From NCBI GenBank assembly GCA_947311845.1, contig CAMZMU010000020.1, forward strand, positions 42,589,136 through 42,653,135: 64,000 bases of DNA, read 5' to 3'. Source of the stretch: Poa pratensis (Eukaryota; Streptophyta; Magnoliopsida; Poales; Poaceae). Below the pieces are notes generated by a model. That model made no database searches and was not told the DNA's origin. It worked only from the letters and a program-made list of their open reading frames with translations. Shown piece by piece: positions 1 through 11,685 of this stretch; the first letter of the stretch is position 1, and the number at the start of each line of letters is the position of its first letter. Made by a program: the position numbers and the translations under genes.

Positions 1-300
1 CCAGCCCACTTAACGTCGGCCATTTAAGGATGGCCCATTTGAGCTCAGCCCAGTAAATGTGGGCCCATTGACGTCCAGCCCGTTCCAGGTCGGCTTATAG
101 TTACAGTCCACGAGATGTTGGGCCATTACGTCCAGCCCAATTATGATCTGGTATGCTTACGGTTGGTCCAGTTTGTTTCGGCCCAGTTATATATAACAAG
201 GCTTATAGAAGGCCCATCTATTGCGGCCCATTACTGTTGCTACGGTTTTCAACCCGCCCAGTAGTTATTAATACCGTTCTGATTAAATAACATAATACAA
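1..300. repeat. degenerate GGCCCA / AGCCCA motif cluster
   Basis: About a dozen copies of GGCCCA or AGCCCA, often followed by a T-rich spacer and ACGT, occur at irregular 15-40 bp spacing. The cluster lies just past the 3' end of the antisense transposase gene, so it may be the subterminal repeat zone of that transposon. The same hexamer is also a common plant promoter element (site II type), so a promoter of something left of the window is the alternative. No terminal inverted repeat is visible in the window. Confidence 0.45.
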
Positions 301-2172
301 CCAAAAGCAATGCATTATTACAGGAATATAATATATCGATTCCAGAAGGAACCATTTTGAATGTGTCGGTTAATTACAATACAATCACAGTACAATGTGC
401 ACTCGCACAATTGGAATACAACAAAAAAAAGCTAACATTACAACAGTGGATCTTCGCAGCACTGCGCAACCATGTAATCTTGGTTAGTAATTCTACCTTG
501 GCTGGCTCAAAATCTCGTTAAAACTGTCAATCTTTGCCTGCATGGCATCCATTTGATTCTCATGTTTTCTAATAACCTCCTGCATTTCTGCTTTTCCCTC
601 CGATCTTTCTCCAGTTCTGCAGCAAGCATGTTGTTTTGGATCTAGAGGGCTGGTGGAAGATACCAATATTTGGAAGAAAGCTAGGTTTGGCCGCGTTCTT
701 CGAGAGGACATCAGATATAACCTGGGCCTTAGTCTTGCGTCCTCCATCTGCCGTTGGTTCAGAGAGCTGTATTTCCATCTCATTCCTGATTTTCAATGAA
801 GAATCAAGGTCAACATGCGTATAGCAAGATATAAATTGGCAAACTCTTAGAAAGCTGACTTACGATTGCCTGTCGTACTGATTGGGAGTAGCGTTTTTCC
901 TGCTGTAGTGGCACTCCTTGAACATATCCAAAGGACCGAGTTGTTTATCTTTGTACTTTTTTCCTTGAAATGGAACATACATGAACACAGATAACCGTGG
1001 AAAGCAGTACGATGCAGGGCATCGAGCTTCAGATATAATCTACACTTTTAAGCACGCAACGATGTTCAAGAAATCTTAATAAACCTGCAGCTATCCATAA
1101 CAGAATTAAACAAATTCCCTTTAGTTTGCAAAATGAGAGCATTAACAAAATGATACAACGAACTGGATACAGTAACACATAATTATGAAAGTGGAAACAT
1201 CGAGCACATGCATTAAGCGAAAATTCATCTAAAAAGCAACCAAACTAGATCAACAATCACAGTGTTATGTTATACTAAAGAGAGGTCTTGACTTACCAAA
1301 TATGCCATGTGCATTGCATAGCTGCGCAACCCAGTTGCTTGATGGAACTAAACCTTTCTACGGTTGGCTTTGTTAGCAGCGCAGATCTTCTGCACGAATG
1401 GTAGAATTCGCAAATGTATAAATAAGAAGGTACAAGGTGTCATGTTTCATGCACTAACCAACTATCCCAAATGTCCGAACTGATGGAAATGGCCAGTACA
1501 ATACACATATGCAACACGTTTGATTTTAGATATGAACTAACCTTAGTGTTGGGATGATTCCAGTGCTCCACACGCTTGTTCCAATCAACATCATTCATCA
1601 CCGGAACAGGACTTACTATCGGCACGACACGACAAGAAGGGGCGTCAAAGTATTTCTTTTTAGGATATACCTACGTTGCCGAACTGCTTTCTGAAGTTGC
1701 TTTATACAAGCATTTTTTACTGGTGAGGCATTTAAGTCCGTAGCAAAATCTTCCTAGTGGCATGAAAACAACATGTATATAAGAATGATGATCTCAGAAA
1801 TTTAGCAATTTTTTATAAACATTACAGGCCTATAGTATGTACTTACCGCAATTTGTTACGCAAAAACCAGGAGAAGCTCAGTGTCCCCCCTGTACCTCTT
1901 CCAATGTGAACGAACAGGCACGTGCTTCCTGACTACCTCGTTGCATTTAGTTGCAAACTTTGCAGCGATAAGTTTGAACCGAGTCCGGCCTTTGTCCTAC
2001 CATTGGTAATGACAAGTGGCAGTTTGCCACTCAGAGATCGGGGTGAGCTGTTGGGTTCTTCTCCCATGTTTCCGCCCGTATCCAATAGATCGTCTCCTAC
2101 ACCTTCAGGATAAACATATAAGAACTGTTTAGTGCATAATGCTGGTCTACTGCAAATTCCAACTCGGACGGG

Positions 2173-2484
2173 AAACATGCCTTCACCAACATTCTCGGTA
2201 TGAGTTGATCTGCAGCGACGTCAACATCTGTAAGAATGTGTCCGGTAGCATCATTACCTATGTTCAAAGGGGGAAGTCAGCGCTTGGTCATCATGCAACA
2301 AAAGCTAGCATAAATCGAACAAGAAACATGCCTTCAGTTGCATTGTCCATTTGAGTTGACTCGGGATCGGAAGTGATGTCAGCATCTGTAAGGACTTCTG
2401 TAAGGACATGTCCTGTACCATCATTACCTGTGTTCCAAGGAGGAAGTCAGCGCGTGGTATACATGCAACTAAACAAGCCTAAAT
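2173..2484 (-). repeat. tandem duplication of a transposase exon and its flank
   Basis: Two diverged copies of about 155 bp (about 2173-2324 and 2326-2484) lie head to tail. Both contain, on the minus strand, a splice-acceptor-like AG, then GNDxTGHxLT...D, then a shared flank matching AACATGCCTTCA on the plus strand. Both keep the Gly-Asn-Asp start, so it looks like a coding-exon duplication inside the transposase gene. Confidence 0.55.
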
Positions 2485-3079
2485 GCACGTAAGCCCTTGA
2501 CAGCTACATTGGGGTCCTAAAGACTAGGTAGTACAACTCGCCTTGAATAGGAGAATGTTCTTGACAGTTGGATCTGCGCGACTGTGAGCTCTGACCTGTT
2601 TTACTTTGTTTACATGCTTGAGCAACACTTCGGTAACTATTTATTTCATCTCCATTAGGTGAATCCATATAGTATAATTCTGTGCTGGAAGCGTCCTCTC
2701 CAACAGCTGGTGGTTGTTCCAAAAAAGTTCTTTTCCGTTCTGTCTCGATCGTGGTTCCATCTGGAGACGTCTGTCTTGCCCTCTTGTTGGTGCTGGTAGG
2801 ATGGTTCTTTGTTACCTGGTAGGAAACATAACACGGATAAATCAAGGGATCATCAAACACATTTAAAATGGTATTCGCAATATAATATATAATAAGGCAC
2901 GATAGGATGGAGGAACTAGCAGCTTAAGTACCGAAAGATTTGGCGAGGTGTGAAGCCTCTCAGGAAATAAGGCATTCCTAAATGAATCATCATCGCTGTG
3001 TTGAGATGCCAATATTCTCTTGCTGCCATTGCCAACTGAGCGTCGTGTTTCACAGAAATGTTCAGTCGGATTCTCCATG

Positions 3080-4030
3080 TGTCGCAGCAGTGGAACATGG
3101 GGTTCCCCTGCTGCTGCCAAAGTGGGTCCTCCACTGGGGCCCACCAAGAAGATGGACAAGGCAAGGAGTCAAGTACAGCAGATGGGTTAGCCCCATCTGC
3201 CCCAAGGATACCCGACAAGTTCGACAGCAAGGCTCTGCGGCTAAGGACCAGGCGACCTTCCGGGGTCACCCCCTCGCCCGGAGAACAAGGCGGGATACCC
3301 GCGGGTCCGCGCGCCCGGCAGGAGGTCAGGCGCGCCCCCGGGTCCTCCATCCGTACCGCCGAGAGGATAAGATCGCCAGCTCGCTGGAAGCTGGTGGAAG
3401 ACTTGGGCGCCAAGATGAAGGCCGCGCCCTGGTGACGTTGCCACGAGCGTAGTTGGTGGGGCGGACAGGCTTTGTCCGTCCCACCTTTTACCAAGGGCGG
3501 ACGACCACGCCGCCCTCCGGAGAATGCTTGGAGGAGAGGACGCCACGTCTCCTCCAAAGACCGCCGAGGGGATTTCCCGCCAAAACCCTTCACGCCCCTC
3601 GCGTGCCCATGTCGGATCCCTTAGCCCATAAAAGGAGGACCATGGCACCGGAGGAGGGAAAGGACGAGAACAGAACAGAAGACTAGACTAGGGTTCGGAG
3701 GGTAGAGAGAGAGGTGATCTCCCCAGGGCAGGATCTGCTCTTCGTCTACCTCCGGCCGAAACTCTGTCAGGTTCACCCCAGAACACCCTTGTACACTACA
3801 CCATGATGAACCTCTCAATCCAGACATGCAGGAGTAGGGCTTTTAGCCTCCGGGCGGCCTGAACCTGGGTAACTCCGTGTGTCTTTCTGTGTTGTTTGCT
3901 CTCTCCCACCGACGAAGAACTTGGCGACCTTGCTCCCGGGTAAGGCGTCTTCCAGCCTCCTTCGTGCCCCGTGCCGAACCTAAAAAGGGGGTACCATGTA
4001 CTCCCGTTGTCCGTCACCCGAGACACGACA
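3080..4030 (+). mobile_element. solo LTR (gypsy-like) with 5 bp target-site duplication
   Basis: The segment begins TGTCG and ends CGACA, and is flanked on both sides by CCATG (3075-3079 and 4031-4035), so both ends are exact. At 951 bp with no internal domain it is a solo LTR left by LTR-LTR recombination. A TATA-like CATAAAAG near 3627 and a GC-rich U3 support a plus orientation. It interrupts an early exon of the antisense transposase gene. Removing the element and one CCATG leaves the frame open across the site, so the gene was still readable there when it was hit. Confidence 0.85.
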
Positions 4031-4151
4031 CCATGCTAGGCAACGCCATTGCACGCTTTGTTCGAATGTTAGTGCTTGAAAGGAGCGCTGTTATCGATTT
4101 GTCTCGTTGCGCGTTTCATGACTCGGTTAAGATAACAAACAGAAATAGTGA

Positions 4152-5364
4152 AGTAGAATATGATGTGTGTGACAGCCTTCTAAAGTAATGAAACACGAAC
4201 CAACGATATCAAGATCTACCAGATAGTTTCTAACAAGAAAAACTGGCACATTTTATATGGCTATCTTTCAATAGTTTTACAGAGAACAAGAAATGAAGGT
4301 TAAAATAAACTGCTATCGGCGGGGACTCTAGCAATACATAGGAAGCAGGGTATAATACTACATGTAGTAGCAGACTGGGACGACGCTCCTCGTACATATA
4401 AGAGCCAAAATGTAACAAACTACATCAGCTTGCACGCCGGCAGATACGGTACCGGCTAGGCGCTACAAAATCGACAGGCTTTCATGCTTAGATGGTGCAC
4501 CACGAAGTTCCCGCAAGTTCGATTGAAGCAGGCAGTGAAAATACCAACTAGCTAATGTATAGCAAATCGACCAAACAATTGCGCATGTCAAGAAACGATA
4601 TATAGACATATATAACTCGGCACCAACAAAGAATGTACCAACTCTAGCGGCGTTCTCCGCCATGGTCGCGGGACACAAGGACGGTCTCCTGGTGGAGAGG
4701 GGCTTGAACTGGACCGGCATGCGGAGGCGGTGAGGAAAATGAATTTGGCGAAACGTTGACGATGTAGCCTGGGACGGTGGACGGCCAAGGTATAGCTGGA
4801 ATACGGCAACGATGTGTACGGCGAACGGGAGGGAGAAGAAGCCTAGGCGGCGGTCGATGTGGCCGGTCGAGGCGGAGGCCGATCTAGGAATCGTGGAACC
4901 GGGGATTCATAATTGTGTACTATTCGGCTGGGTGAGGCTTATGGTGCCATGGATTACTGGAATACCCTTGGCCTCATACCGTGTTCAACCCTTACAATTT
5001 CGCTAGACTAGTGGGTAGAAAAGACATTCTTAAGTTTTCAAATTTCGCCATCCCGCCAATACTGAGTGGACAGGGTGGCAATTTGTGGGGCATGTATGAG
5101 AGGTGGGTTCACCGTTTGTGGGGCCTAGAGCTCACACAGGTGGGCCGCCTCACTCCACGTACCAATATTCCTTTGCATGACATGAATCAAAATATTTCCC
5201 TTCTGGCTGATAAATTGTACTCCTACTTTACTATTCCCTCTACTCTCCATGTATCTAGAGATATTTAGTGTGTAGATTCGATCATTTGGATAATTAGTGT
5301 ATCTATTGCACATTGATTTATCTAGACGGTTTTTCTAATAGTGAACAAATGTAGTAGTACAGTA
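4152..5364. other. non-coding stretch, possible upstream exon
   Basis: No convincing long gene is seen. On the minus strand a short ATG exon (Met-Ala-Glu-Asn-Ala-Ala-Arg, about 4640-4662) is followed at once by GTAC after a pyrimidine-rich leader, which could be the first exon of the transposase gene or of a captured host gene. The plus-strand frame at 4812-5006 shows no family features. Confidence 0.25.
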
Positions 5365-5612
5365 CTCCCATCTGCCCAAAATATGATGCAATATATATTA
5401 ATTTGTCAGGGTTAAAATTTGTGAAGTTTGACCAAGTATATTGATAAAAGTATCAACGTCCGAACTACCCCATCCATATTATTAGAACCAACTTGAAATG
5501 TATTTTCATATTAGAGGCGCATGGTATTGTATTTTTTCATATATTTATTCAGAGTTTACAATGTTTGAATTCCACAAAAAACTATATGCAATATATTTTG
5601 GGCAGGAGGGAC
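5365..5612. mobile_element. Stowaway-type MITE
   Basis: About 248 bp with terminal inverted repeats: the left end CTCCCATCTGCCCAAAATAT pairs with the right end ATATTTTGGGCAGGAGGGAC. The left flank is TA (5363-5364), the Stowaway target; the right flank reads TG, consistent with decay of TA. The AT-rich interior contains the GTTTGACCAAGT block common in Triticeae Stowaway elements. It has no coding capacity and would be mobilised by a mariner-type transposase. Confidence 0.8.
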
Positions 5613-6222
5613 TGCAATTCATCGGAGACATCATTCAGTTAGTATTCACTCCCATCTTTGCCTCAAACTCCCCAACCATACTGCACTCAGACCAAAACAA
5701 ACATTGCTCTAAAAATTGAGTACAAACTGAATTTGGATGCAAACGTGGCAACGTGGTGAACTACATGGGCTCAAGATGGGCTGGCAACCCACCTCCGTTT
5801 AGAGGGACAAGCCCAACAGAGACCGATATTCAAATAAATAATATGCAAAACTTCACGAAGTCCGAATCATATTGCGGAGGCGTCCTACAGGCAGTCTGGA
5901 ATGACTGAATTGCAGGCAACATCAGCTTGGCCGGCGGCTGCCGTGGCCGTGAGCTTGATTCAAAGATGACTGGTCCCTCTCCGCGAAACAAAACGATTTG
6001 TTTAAGTGTTAATTTAAAGATATTGATTGTTAAAGAGCCAAACTAACATGCATGCGTTGGATCAAGATCGGATGACCAGAGTTAACGTCAAGTCATAGAA
6101 TGTTCAACAATAAACCCCTTCTTATACAGAGAGCAAAGTGATGCATGGCACTGCTTACATACACAATAACGGGTGAAAAACCAGTTTAAATACAAACAGA
6201 AAATAAAGTATCTTAAGCCAAG
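5613..6222. other. no recognisable gene
   Basis: Mixed low-copy-looking DNA. Around 5750-5960 there is a moderately GC-rich patch with ATGGGCTGG and GCCGGCGGC runs, but no open frame of note on either strand. Confidence 0.4.
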
Positions 6223-6344
6223 CTTATAGACAAACGACCAAGAACATACTACAGAATAGGAAGAGCCCTAGCAGGAGCCCATGCTTATACAATCCCTCGC
6301 CCCAGCGGGTGATCAGCTCCATCATTCCCGCACAACTGCATCCA

Positions 6345-8237
6345 ACCTTATGGCGAATCGGCGGAGTTAAGAAGAAGAGGCACAAACCACATGGGGCTCT
6401 GTGGACGATTTCCCCAAATTGCCTTATACTTGAAAGAGCCTCCAATTGCAGGTTCCGGTGTATCAGGGTGACAGACAAAACGAAGCCAATCCTCAGGTGT
6501 GCCACTGCCGCCACGTAGGTCATCATGCGTAATGTACACGCAGCGCAACCTCCACAAATTAGTGAAGCCTGGGGCAGGAGCAGGAGGCACAACATCTTCA
6601 TTCTCCAGAGGCCCTATCAGTGGGTGGTTCATACCCAAGAAGAGAGATTCAGATTCGAGAGATCTCTCCTATCGCGGGTAAGATCCTTCTGATAGACATA
6701 GCATCGAAGATGTGGGTACACTTTTAATGTCTGGCCATGGAAAGGAACGGTCGCCTTGGCAGCGGCTGGGCGCCCACAGACATGTACCCATATCAGTACA
6801 ACTGCCTCGGTAGGAGACATAGCCAGGAACCAACATTGTGACCAATCTCTGCGGGGATCGTTCACCGCAATCTGCCACTCGTAGAGGATTTTCGTGGCAC
6901 CCAGGTTGGTAGGCTCGAACCATGGCCTTCCCAAAGCACACAACAAATACCAAACAAATGTATTAGCTAGTGTTGCGATCACATCTATCTATGTATTATA
7001 TAGTAAAACCAAAATATAGGGGGGGTCCTAAATAATGATACACCGAGAAAGACCAGAGAGTATATTCTTGCACAAGGACCACAAATAAGGCATGTTGACA
7101 TCATGAAGGAGAATTGTTTGGTGGTTTTCGACTAATTATGAACCAATAACTATAGTCTTAGATGGGAAAGCAAAATATGAAAATAACATAAAATAGGAAA
7201 GCATAAAAGCATATAAAGAATTAAAGACATGACATTTTCTTCACTAAAAAAGAAAACCTTACTCGCATAATCATGAAGCGCATGAAGAAGGATAAAACAA
7301 GCTTACACCCGAATCATTTCTTGTGCCAAACAGAGTCCTTACATAGAGAACAACATTATATTGAACATATAAATTTAGTTGAGTCTAATCACATTTATAT
7401 GGACATTATGTTGGCTACAATATAGTACTAACTTAACTGAGTAATAGTTAGCACCAGATAATGTAACATTGAGAACACTATTCATAAATGACACTCTAAC
7501 AACAAACAAATGTCTCAAAGTTAATTACACATTAAACATTTAAGAACATACTATACATTTGTACATGAATTGAAACATCTATCAGCTGCTAGTTAACAAA
7601 AAAAAGTGGTACTGAACTAACCATAAACTGAAGGCTTCAACTGAAAGACTTCGCCATCCCACATTATGACTGTGAAGATCTAATTCCCGAGGCAGGCCGC
7701 GTCCACATAAAATCGCGGGCCAAGTTCAGGATGTTTAAGGACAATCCATGAATTACAGGTCTTGCTCTGACTGTCTTTATCTACCTATAGCATGACTATG
7801 AACTGTCTGAACATAGCGATGAGGCTGTAGTATCATGCCTTGCCATCCAAAGATCTCCAAGGTTCAGAGGCAATATGAATCTTCACAAGAGAAGTTTCGG
7901 CCCCATCATACTCAAATCTTAAATGACTACAATGCCGAAAACCGGCTTGCTCAAATGATGGGATCGGAATGGTGGTGCGAGTGTACAGGTGCACAAGATG
8001 CCACTCTGCACTATGATTACCAACCATGGCTACCCAATTGCGTCTGTAACCAGCCCAGAGGCTACCTGGTTCGACGAACATGGGGGCCGTCATGGAAGGG
8101 CGGTTCAGTGGCATCATAGTGGCAAGTGTCACATCGGAATCAGGATCTTTGTCCTCTGGCCAAGAAGATGGATCGGTGTGCAGAAGGCAAGGAAGGTCCC
8201 ACGGGTAGAGCGTGGTGGGAGTAGGTGGATTTTCCAT
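6345..8237 (-). pseudogene. DUF295 / KIB1-4 beta-propeller-like gene, decayed
   Basis: The minus strand reads an opening block MENPPTPTTLYPWDLPCLL (8237 down to 7833) and a block NSWIVLKHPELGP...YVDAA...FTV.MWDGEVFQLKPSVYG (about 7780-7620). After an AT-rich gap of about 640 bp come LYEWQIAVNDPRRDW...VHVCGRPAAAK...LRCYVYQKDL (6880-6670) and SLFLGMNHPLIGP...LRCVYITHDD ending SADSP (6650-6348). The C-terminal order VYQKD - FLG-NHP - CVYITHDD resembles the end of grass DUF295 (KIB1-4 propeller, often F-box-linked) proteins. A stop follows the first block at 7833, and a frame change sits near 6645. No F-box is visible upstream. The family assignment rests on motif order read by eye and is uncertain. 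Confidence 0.45.
6983..7619. other. AT-rich interior of the DUF295-like pseudogene
   Basis: No open frame or transposon end was recognised. It separates two coding blocks of the antisense gene, so it may be an intron or an insertion. A GT-like donor follows the KPSVYG block on the minus strand near 7620. Confidence 0.3.
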
Positions 8238-8364
8238 AGCAAGTTCAACGTTAGGGTGTAGACCTCAGACGGAATAGGAGAAACAGGACATGGTTAAAGG
8301 ATCGCTTCTCTTAGAGATTACCTCGACATGCCCATACGACATTTGCGGCCACTTGCTAGCAGTA

Positions 8365-8880
8365 GGGCGGCGAGGTCAGGTCCTCCGTCTCCGTCCATGG
8401 ACGATGAGCCACGGGCCGATTGATGTAGGTGATATTCTTGGAACGGTGGTCTACCAAGCCGCCGGTCAGGAGTTGCGAGGCAGGGTGGCACTGGAGCACG
8501 GGCGGTAGGGCCAGAGCCACCGCCTTCGTCCATGGTCGGTGAACAGCGGGCCGATTGATGAAGGTGATCTTCTTGGCGCGGTGGGCTACCTAGCCACCGG
8601 TCAAGAGTTGCACGGCGGGGTGGCACCGGAGCACGGGCGGAAGAGCCACCGCCTCCGTCCATGGTCGATGAGCCGTGGGGCGATTGATGAAGGAAATCTT
8701 CTTGGCTCGGTGGGCTACCTAGCCACCGGTCAGGACATGCGAGGCGGGGTGGCACTGGAGCATGGCTGGCACGACCACGTCCATCGCATCCGTCCATTGT
8801 TGATGATCAGCAGGCCGATCGATAAAGGTGATCTTCTTGGCGCGGTGGGCTACCTAGCCGCCGGAGAGGAGTTGCGACGT
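8365..8880 (-). repeat. four-copy tandem repeat, period 129-135 bp, frame-keeping
   Basis: The motif GGGCCGATTGATGAAGGTGA recurs at about 8413, 8548, 8677 and 8812, giving spacings of 135, 129 and 135 bp. All spacings are multiples of three. The minus-strand frame at 8318-8797 stays open through the array as 43-45 residue units containing DRWLGSPP.QED.LHQSA and MD.GGG. It sits directly upstream of the antisense DUF295-like pseudogene. Whether it is coding is not proven; a GC-rich minisatellite is the alternative. Confidence 0.65.
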
Positions 8881-9110
8881 GGCTGGAACTGTCTGGTGAT
8901 GTTCGAAACACGCCGGCGAGCGAGGCGGAGAGGTTGAGAAGCGTGGGGGAATGGGTGCGGTTGTGGGAAGTAAACACATGGGGGTAAAAGAAAAATGGAT
9001 AGTAGAAGGAAATACTTTCACGCAAAGGGATGGTTCACTGAAATGGCGGCCCACGGCCACCACCTCTTCGGGAACGTTAACCGGCGGCAAGTGCAGAGCG
9101 TGGCGGAGGC
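8881..9110. other. GC-rich flank ending in target site GAGGC
   Basis: No gene is seen. The last five bases (9106-9110, GAGGC) are the left copy of the target-site duplication of the large gypsy element that follows; the matching copy is at 28983-28987. Confidence 0.7.
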
Positions 9111-10371
9111 TGTGGGACCCCGGACTAGCTGTTCGAAATACCCAATTATGCTTAACACAACGATCCCATGATCAGTCTGTCGTTGCACATAATCTGAACT
9201 GAATACCAAAGTTTCCATCCATTACAATACCGAATAAAAGTCTTACACATATGGTCATTTAGACCAAGTCTTACATAGGTGCCTTCATGGGCCAAATCAC
9301 ATTATTCAGCGGAAGCTACGGCGTAGTAGACCAACACATACTAACAACGACCCGACAGGCAGCTGGCTTATGGAGATCCCTAGTTCGCATAGTAGTCGCC
9401 ATACTCCTCTTCGGCATAGGGCTCCTCGAGATCTGGCTAAGGCAATAGCCAGGGACGAAACCAATATGAGTACATTTGATTGTACTCGCAAACTACCCCC
9501 GAAATGAACATGCACTAGTTTTACTTTTATTTAATAAGACTTTTTATTCAATTCTCCAAAACTCCTCCTTTTATTTCCGACCATAACCCTTCATGGTCGA
9601 TTTGCCTCCAACAACCTCATACTGATCAGTTGGTATAGTTGTATAAAACATTCTCCACTACATTTTCTTTTTAAAACTCGAAGCTTTCCAAAAACTTGCA
9701 CATGGTCTTAGGACAGCCTCCCAATTGTCCATATCCGAGGACTCAGCTATTCGATAGTTTTACACTCTGCAGAGGTAGCACGCTTTTCCCACATCCATCC
9801 GATAACTCATCGTGTCAGCCACGTCCCGCCATACAAGGTGTATGCGAAGTTGAGTCACCGACCATAGCCTGTCCTTTACTCATGCTAGTATAGGACCCTG
9901 CCGCTATGACACTTTCCATCAACACTTAACCTAGCCCGTCGGAATCTAAGTGTGAGGACTCATAGTTCTGCCCGGCGGTGTATAGGGGACGATCCTTCTA
10001 TCCACCACATGTGCGAGGACCATCCTTCAGCACATGTGCGAGGACCCGGGTCAGGGGTAGGTCACCGAACCATCCCCTCATGGAAAGGAGTCATCTCCGT
10101 TGTTGAGGCATCCCATACTAATAAGAGCAAATTATATGACTACGCCCTTTCCCATATGTGGGTAAATGTGGTCGCACAGGGTAAGATTGGTCGTCATAGT
10201 ACTAGGACATAATGTGCATTTTTCATAAACATCACCATTCTCCATTACTTCACTTCAACACCGACAACCCGGCATTCCACATTCATACCATTGATTTTAA
10301 AGGAGTTTTGAATAAACATTATTTTTCCCATCCTATAATTTGATATATCTATCTTATACTTCTAGTTTGGG

Positions 10372-11602
10372 ACCCCCCATCCTGGGCCTCGAGCTTCCAA
10401 TGCCGTCGATCTTCGTCCCCGTGCCTCCGTCTTGACCTAAAAACGACTATAAAAATAGTCCCCCGAGGAGTTTCGCGGGGAGGCGGCGGAGAAACACAAA
10501 AACCATGAAACAGGAGACAGAAGGCTGCCGCCGGAGAGGATCAGAGGGGGGAAACGCCGCCGGAATCACCTCCGGAAGGCTCCTCCATCCCCCCTCCGGA
10601 GTCTCCATCAACACCACCGTCAAGACCAGCACCATTTCCATCACCATCTTCGTGATCCACTTCATCCCCCTCATAGTCTGAGATTGTTGAACCCTAGCTA
10701 TTGTCTAAGTACTATTCTACATGTTTGTGAATTGCTACTTGTCATTGTTTTGTGGGGATATTATATTCTCAGATTGTGTTGCATCACTTATGCCATTGAA
10801 TCATATCATGTCTTCGCGTTGTGAGTAGTTCTCTCATGTTCCTAGGGGCATAGGATGGATTGGCAATGATTTATTTATGACATGTGTTGGTATTTTTTCT
10901 AGTGTTTATCTTTTTATGTAATTCTATGATGGTGTTGTGCGAACGTCGACTGCACATCACTTCACCTATATGGGCTCATAGGAGAACACCGTAGTGTAAT
11001 GGATTGAGGGATACATGGGAGGACATGTAAACCTGAGACCGAGTCATGAAGTTGCATTATGAGGGTATTAGTATCGGGGACCTTAGAGTTTACGGCTATG
11101 GTGGGACTCTATGTCTTAATAACTCTTGTGCAGTCATTTACTTGGCCATAAGAACCATCATAAGGGGGTTTAGTTTATTTATTTAGCTTTCCCTAATTAT
11201 GGCTCCGTCCAAAAGAAGATTAAAACATGACAAAATGCTTACCTTGTTGTTCTAGAAATATTTATGCCATGAAGTCTAGGTAGCCCATGGGAACATTCTC
11301 CACTTATAAGAAACACACACTTGAGCTTGTCCTCTCGCTGCATAGAGGATTGGGCTTTCTCTCTTTGAGAGCTTTCACTTGTCATATTTTATTTTCAGCT
11401 TTTTACTTTATTGCAAACTCTACACCAAAAACCCCAAAACACTTGCATCATTTAATCATTTTAGTTTGTCTAGTGCATAGATAATAAGAGAAGTGACACT
11501 CTTATTTGAGAGGATAAATACTTATACCTTCTACGCCTCGTGGGATCGATACTATACTTACACATTGAAGATTTCAACGATCCCCTATACTTGTGGGTAT
11601 CA
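10372..11602 (+). mobile_element. insertion of an LTR-like segment in the downstream LTR
   Basis: Comparison with the other LTR (break point near 26073) shows 1231 extra bases between TTTGGG and GGGTGGC. The segment contains a TATA-like CTATAAAAATAG near 10449, a short GC-rich leader, and ends ATACTTGTGGGTATCA, the style of a Triticeae LTR 3' end. It therefore looks like a solo LTR read in plus orientation, perhaps truncated at its left end. Only GGG is repeated at the borders, not the usual 5 bp. Confidence 0.6.
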
Positions 11603-11685
11603 GGGTGGCAAAATAATTTTTCATACTCTTTCGAAAAAGGGTTTTCAAAATTCTTGCTTCTTATGAGTAAACCATTTGGACAAAG

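Larger units (their letters stand above)
493..4151 (-). pseudogene. Ptta/En/Spm-type plant transposase gene (Transposase_24), broken
   Basis: Reading right to left, spliced pieces follow the order of the grass Transposase_24 family. These are a basic N-terminal part (4035-4150 and 2932-3079); a Ser/Thr-rich part after a clear GT-AG intron at 2816-2931; a block with RKHVPVRSHWKRYRGD near 1880-1960; DWNKRVEHWNHPNTK (about 1530-1600); a NKANRRKV/FHQATGLRSY block (1290-1370); MFKECHYSRKN (about 890-960) ending at a GTAAGT donor; and the conserved QVISDVLSKN...PSFLPNIGI tail followed by a coiled coil ending at 493. The family is carried by En/Spm-like elements; its exact biochemical role is poorly defined. 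Breaks: an in-frame TAG at 1348-1350, frame changes near 560-640, a duplicated exon, and a solo LTR splitting an early exon. The true first exon is uncertain. Confidence 0.72.

Noticed and set aside
2916..3593. 225-codon minus-strand ORF
   Set aside because: It fuses solo-LTR sequence with transposase exon sequence across the insertion border at 3079/3080, so it is an artefact of the insertion.
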